Positions 22,525 to 24,928 of a stretch of DNA of 24,928 nt are shown here, one piece after another (within the stretch, counting starts at the first letter, position 1; the number at the start of each line of letters is the position of its first letter). Where the stretch lies: positions 1 to 24,928 of the forward strand of contig CAVRZY010000145.1 of assembly GCA_963725415.1 (NCBI GenBank), read 5' to 3'. The notes beneath the pieces are model-generated. The model saw only the letters and a list, made by a program, of their open reading frames with translations. It had not been told where the DNA came from and searched no databases. The DNA is from CAVRZY01 sp963725415 (GTDB lineage Bacteria; Acidobacteriota; Terriglobia; Bryobacterales; Bryobacteraceae). The translations under genes were made by a program, and so were the position numbers.

Positions 22525-23613
22525 ATGAACCTCAAGATTCTTGTTCTCCCCGGCGATGGGATTGGGACGGAGGTCACTGGCGAGGCCGTCCGCGTCCTAG
22601 AGTACGTCGGCAAGAAGTTTGGGCATGCCTTGTATCTGAGCGAGGGCCTGCTGGGTGGGGTTGCCATTCACAAGACCGGTGCGCCGCTGCCCGAGGAGAC
22701 GCTGCGGCTGGCGCTGGAAGCGGACGCCACGCTCATGGGCGCAGTGGGTCTGCCCGAATTCGATAATGCTCCGCCAGAAAAGCGGCCCGAGAAGGGCCTG
22801 CTGGGGTTGCGCAAGGCGCTGGGCGTGTTTGCGAACCTTCGGCCCGTGCGGGCCTATGCCGCGCTGCTCGATTCTTCGCCCCTGAAGAACGCGCTGGTGG
22901 AAGGCACCGACATGATCATCGTGCGCGAGCTAACCGGGGGCATTTACTACGGCACGCCGCGCGGGATCTCGGGGGAGGGTGCCGTAGAGCGCGCGGTGAA
23001 CACTATGACCTACACGCGCGCGGAGATCGAGCGCATCACGCGCATGGCGTTTCACCTGGCGCGGGGGCGGCGGCGCAAGGTCTCGAGCGTGGATAAATCG
23101 AACGTGCTGGAGAATTCGCAGCTCTGGCGGAGAGTCGTCACCGAGGTGGCCGTCGAATTCCCGGACGTGGCCCTGGAGCACGTTCTGGTGGACAACTGCG
23201 CCATGCAGCTCATCCTGAATCCTCGGCGCTTCGACGTGGTGCTGACCGAGAACTTATTCGGCGACATCCTCAGCGACGAAGGAGCGGTGCTGGCCGGTTC
23301 GATCGGCATGCTGCCCTCGGCCTCGATTGGCGAGCGAAAGCCTTCCGGCGCCTGGGTCGGTCTCTACGAACCGGTGCACGGCTCGGCGCCGGATATCGCC
23401 GGGCAGAACAAGGCCAACCCGCTGGGCGCCATAGGCTCGGTGGCCGCGATGCTGGAGTACAGCTTCGGGCTGAAAAAAGAAGCCGCCGCCGTGAATGCCG
23501 CCATCGAGGCGGTGCTGAACAGCGGCAGAGTGACGGCCGACCTCAAGCCCGCCGGCAGGCCCGCCACCACCAGCGAGGTGGGAGAAGCTGTAGTTGAGTC
23601 AATAAGGAATTGA
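22525..23613 (+). CDS. leuB: 3-isopropylmalate dehydrogenase
   Basis: A 362-residue NAD-dependent beta-decarboxylating dehydrogenase: LPGDGIGTEVTGEAVRVL at the N-terminus, NLRPVRAY, the RELTGGIYYGTPRG motif, VSSVDKSNVLENSQLWR with the catalytic Lys, DNCAMQLILNPRRFDVVLTENLFGDILSDEGAVLAGSIGMLPSASIG carrying the metal-binding Asp residues, and the NAD-binding YEPVHGSAPDIAGQNKANP. The Glu-Leu preceding TGGIYYG and the overall fit support LeuB over isocitrate or tartrate dehydrogenases. Length and domain order are normal. It starts 4 nt after the inverted heptameric array and has no visible ribosome binding site. The stop codon TGA is part of the first unit of the next repeat array. Confidence 0.95.
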   Translation: MNLKILVLPGDGIGTEVTGEAVRVLEYVGKKFGHALYLSEGLLGGVAIHKTGAPLPEETLRLALEADATLMGAVGLPEFDNAPPEKRPEKGLLGLRKALGVFANLRPVRAYAALLDSSPLKNALVEGTDMIIVRELTGGIYYGTPRGISGEGAVERAVNTMTYTRAEIERITRMAFHLARGRRRKVSSVDKSNVLENSQLWRRVVTEVAVEFPDVALEHVLVDNCAMQLILNPRRFDVVLTENLFGDILSDEGAVLAGSIGMLPSASIGERKPSGAWVGLYEPVHGSAPDIAGQNKANPLGAIGSVAAMLEYSFGLKKEAAAVNAAIEAVLNSGRVTADLKPAGRPATTSEVGEAVVESIRN

Positions 23614-23691
23614 CGATTCATGATTGCCGATTGCCGATTCACGGCTGCCGGTCTTCGTGGGAAATCGTCAATGATTCAATCGTCAATCGTA
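23609..23691. repeat. Inverted heptameric repeat array between leuB and leuC
   Basis: Seven 7-bp units in phase from 23609 to 23657 (ATTGACG, ATTCATG, ATTGCCG twice and diverging copies) form the left arm. After a short loop the right arm 23663-23691 has AATCGTC, AATGATT, a single extra C, AATCGTC and AATCGTA. The arms are complementary (ATTGACG with CGTCAAT). The leuB stop TGA lies within the first unit. The same units form the array at 6582-6770, so this is a dispersed family in the genome. Confidence 0.85.
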
Positions 23692-23698
23692 AATTATT

Positions 23699-24928
23699 AT
23701 GAACGCACCTCGTACCATCATTGAGAAAGTCTGGGATGCGCACGTGGTTTCCCGAGCAGCCCGGGGCGCCGGCGCTGCTCTACATCGATCTGCAACTGGT
23801 GCATGAGGTGACCTCGCCGCAGGCCTTTGACGGGCTGCGGCGGCGGGGGCTTCGAGTGCGCCGGCCGGACCGCACCCTGGCGACTGCGGATCACAACGTG
23901 CCCACCACGGACCGGTCCTTGCCGATCGCGGATCCCATCTCCGCCAAGCAGGTGGCGCAGTTGGAGGAGAACTGCCGCGAGTTCGGCATCCCCTGCTACG
24001 GCCTGGCGAGTGAACGGCAGGGCATCGTGCACGTGATCGGGCCGGAACTGGGCCTGACGCAGCCTGGGATGACGCTGGTGTGCGGCGACAGCCATACCGC
24101 CACGCACGGAGCTATAGGCGCGCTCGCCTTCGGCATCGGAACCAGCGAAGTCGAGCACGTGCTGGCCACGCAGTGCCTGCTCCAGCGCACATCGAAGACT
24201 TTTCAGGTCTGCGTGGACGGCCGGCTCAGGCCCGGCGTCACCGCCAAGGACATTATTCTGGCGCTGATCGCGCGTATCGGCACCGGCGGCGGGACCGGCT
24301 GCGTGTTCGAGTATTGCGGTGTCGCCATTCGCGCGCTTTCCATCGACGAGCGCATGACGGTGTGCAACATGTCCATCGAAGCCGGCGCGCGCGCCGGAAT
24401 GATTGCTCCCGACGAAACCACCTTCCAGTACCTGTACGGCCGACCGTTTGCCCCTCAAGGCGGCGCCTGGGAGGCAGCCGTGGCGCGCTGGTGCCAGTTG
24501 CCCACCGACGCGGGCGCGCGCTACGACAAGCAGATCACCATGGATGCCGGAGACCTGGATCCGATGATCACCTTCGGCACCAATCCGGGGATGGGCATTC
24601 CCATTACCGCGCCGGTGCCCGACCCGGCGCAGGTGGCTGACCCGGAATCCATCCGGAAGGCGCTGCGCTACATGGACCTCGAGGGCGGCAAGCCGCTGCT
24701 CGGGCATCCAGTGGACGTGGTGTTCATCGGAAGTTGCACCAATGGCCGCCTGGCGGATCTGCGCGCCGCAGCCTCGATCCTCAAGGGGCGTAAGGTGAGT
24801 CCGAACGTGCGCGTTCTGGTGGTCCCGGGTTCCAGCCAGGTCAAGCGCGAGGCGGAGGCCGAAGGGCTGGATGAGATTTTCCAGGCCGCGGGCGCCCAGT
24901 GGCGAGAGCCTGGCTGCTCGATGTGCAT
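23699..24928 (+). CDS. leuC: 3-isopropylmalate dehydratase large subunit, frame interrupted and cut by window end
   Basis: Translation from ATG 23699 gives MNAPRTIIEKVWDAHVV and then leaves frame. Removing one C from the CCC at 23751-23753 gives VVSEQPGAPALLYIDLQLVHEVTS, which fits LeuC, and the frame then stays open to the window end. Aconitase-family motifs follow: ADHNVPTTDRS, VCGDSHTATHGAIGALAFGIGTSEVEHVLATQ, MTVCNMSIEAGARAGMIAPDETTF, and the 4Fe-4S cluster cysteines in FIGSCTNGR and EPGCSMC at the very end. About 410 of the usual ~470 residues are present. The enzyme isomerises 2- to 3-isopropylmalate together with LeuD, presumably encoded just beyond the window. No ribosome binding site precedes the ATG, which lies 7 nt after the repeat array. 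Confidence 0.9.

Noticed and set aside
23718..24707. 329-codon minus-strand open frame
   Set aside because: Antisense to leuC, whose aconitase-family motifs and cluster cysteines are unmistakable once one base is removed.

Overview
The window is a GC-rich, densely packed bacterial chromosome segment. Large secreted or Tat-exported hydrolases, a DUF885 lipoprotein, a molybdopterin enzyme, a CpaE-type ATPase and a LysR-leu cluster sit together, and 7-bp-period repeats lie between genes. This looks like an Acidobacteriota genome, most likely Bryobacterales/Solibacter-like. The assignment is an inference from protein style and repeats; no rRNA or marker gene is present. Three genes are interrupted by apparent 1-nt indels, two of them at short homopolymers, so part of the sequence may carry assembly errors.

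Layout: (1) 1-3014, minus strand: a molybdopterin oxidoreductase, a small lipoprotein and the start of a GT-C-like membrane glycosyltransferase, tightly overlapping. (2) 3113-4622, plus strand: an M48-like secreted protein with HQIAH in place of HExxH, and a secreted protein of unknown function. (3) 4630-8296, minus strand: a frameshifted CpaE-like ATPase behind three consecutive hairpins, a duplicated repeat region, a MutT-type Nudix hydrolase and a choline-sulfatase-like enzyme with a Tat leader. (4) 8490-12853, minus strand: a ceramidase-family enzyme followed by a frameshifted clan GH-A glycoside hydrolase. (5) 12948-17922, minus strand: a compact type III-A CRISPR effector operon, cas10(csm1)-csm2-csm3-csm4-csm5. 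Its Cas10 keeps the GGDD cyclase motif but has no HD nuclease domain. No CRISPR array, cas6, cas1/2 or csm6 is visible. (6) 18010-18425, minus strand: a HigA antitoxin gene preceded by only the last ~30 codons of a HigB toxin. (7) 18429-20174: a DUF885 putative metallopeptidase lipoprotein. (8) 20227-24928: a LysR regulator divergent from leuA-leuB-leuC, the leucine biosynthesis branch. leuA lacks the usual C-terminal regulatory domain, and leuC runs off the window end.

The csm genes are spaced from -4 to +9 nt and are almost certainly one transcript building a crRNA-guided complex. It would cut target RNA through Csm3 and make cyclic oligoadenylate through Cas10, but would have to obtain crRNAs and a cOA-activated effector from elsewhere in the genome. 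The leu genes would convert 2-ketoisovalerate to 2-ketoisocaproate, probably under the adjacent LysR protein. Between leuA/leuB, leuB/leuC and cpaE/mutT lie heptameric repeats arranged as inverted arms that can fold into hairpins. In the two leu gaps the repeat supplies the stop codon of the upstream gene.
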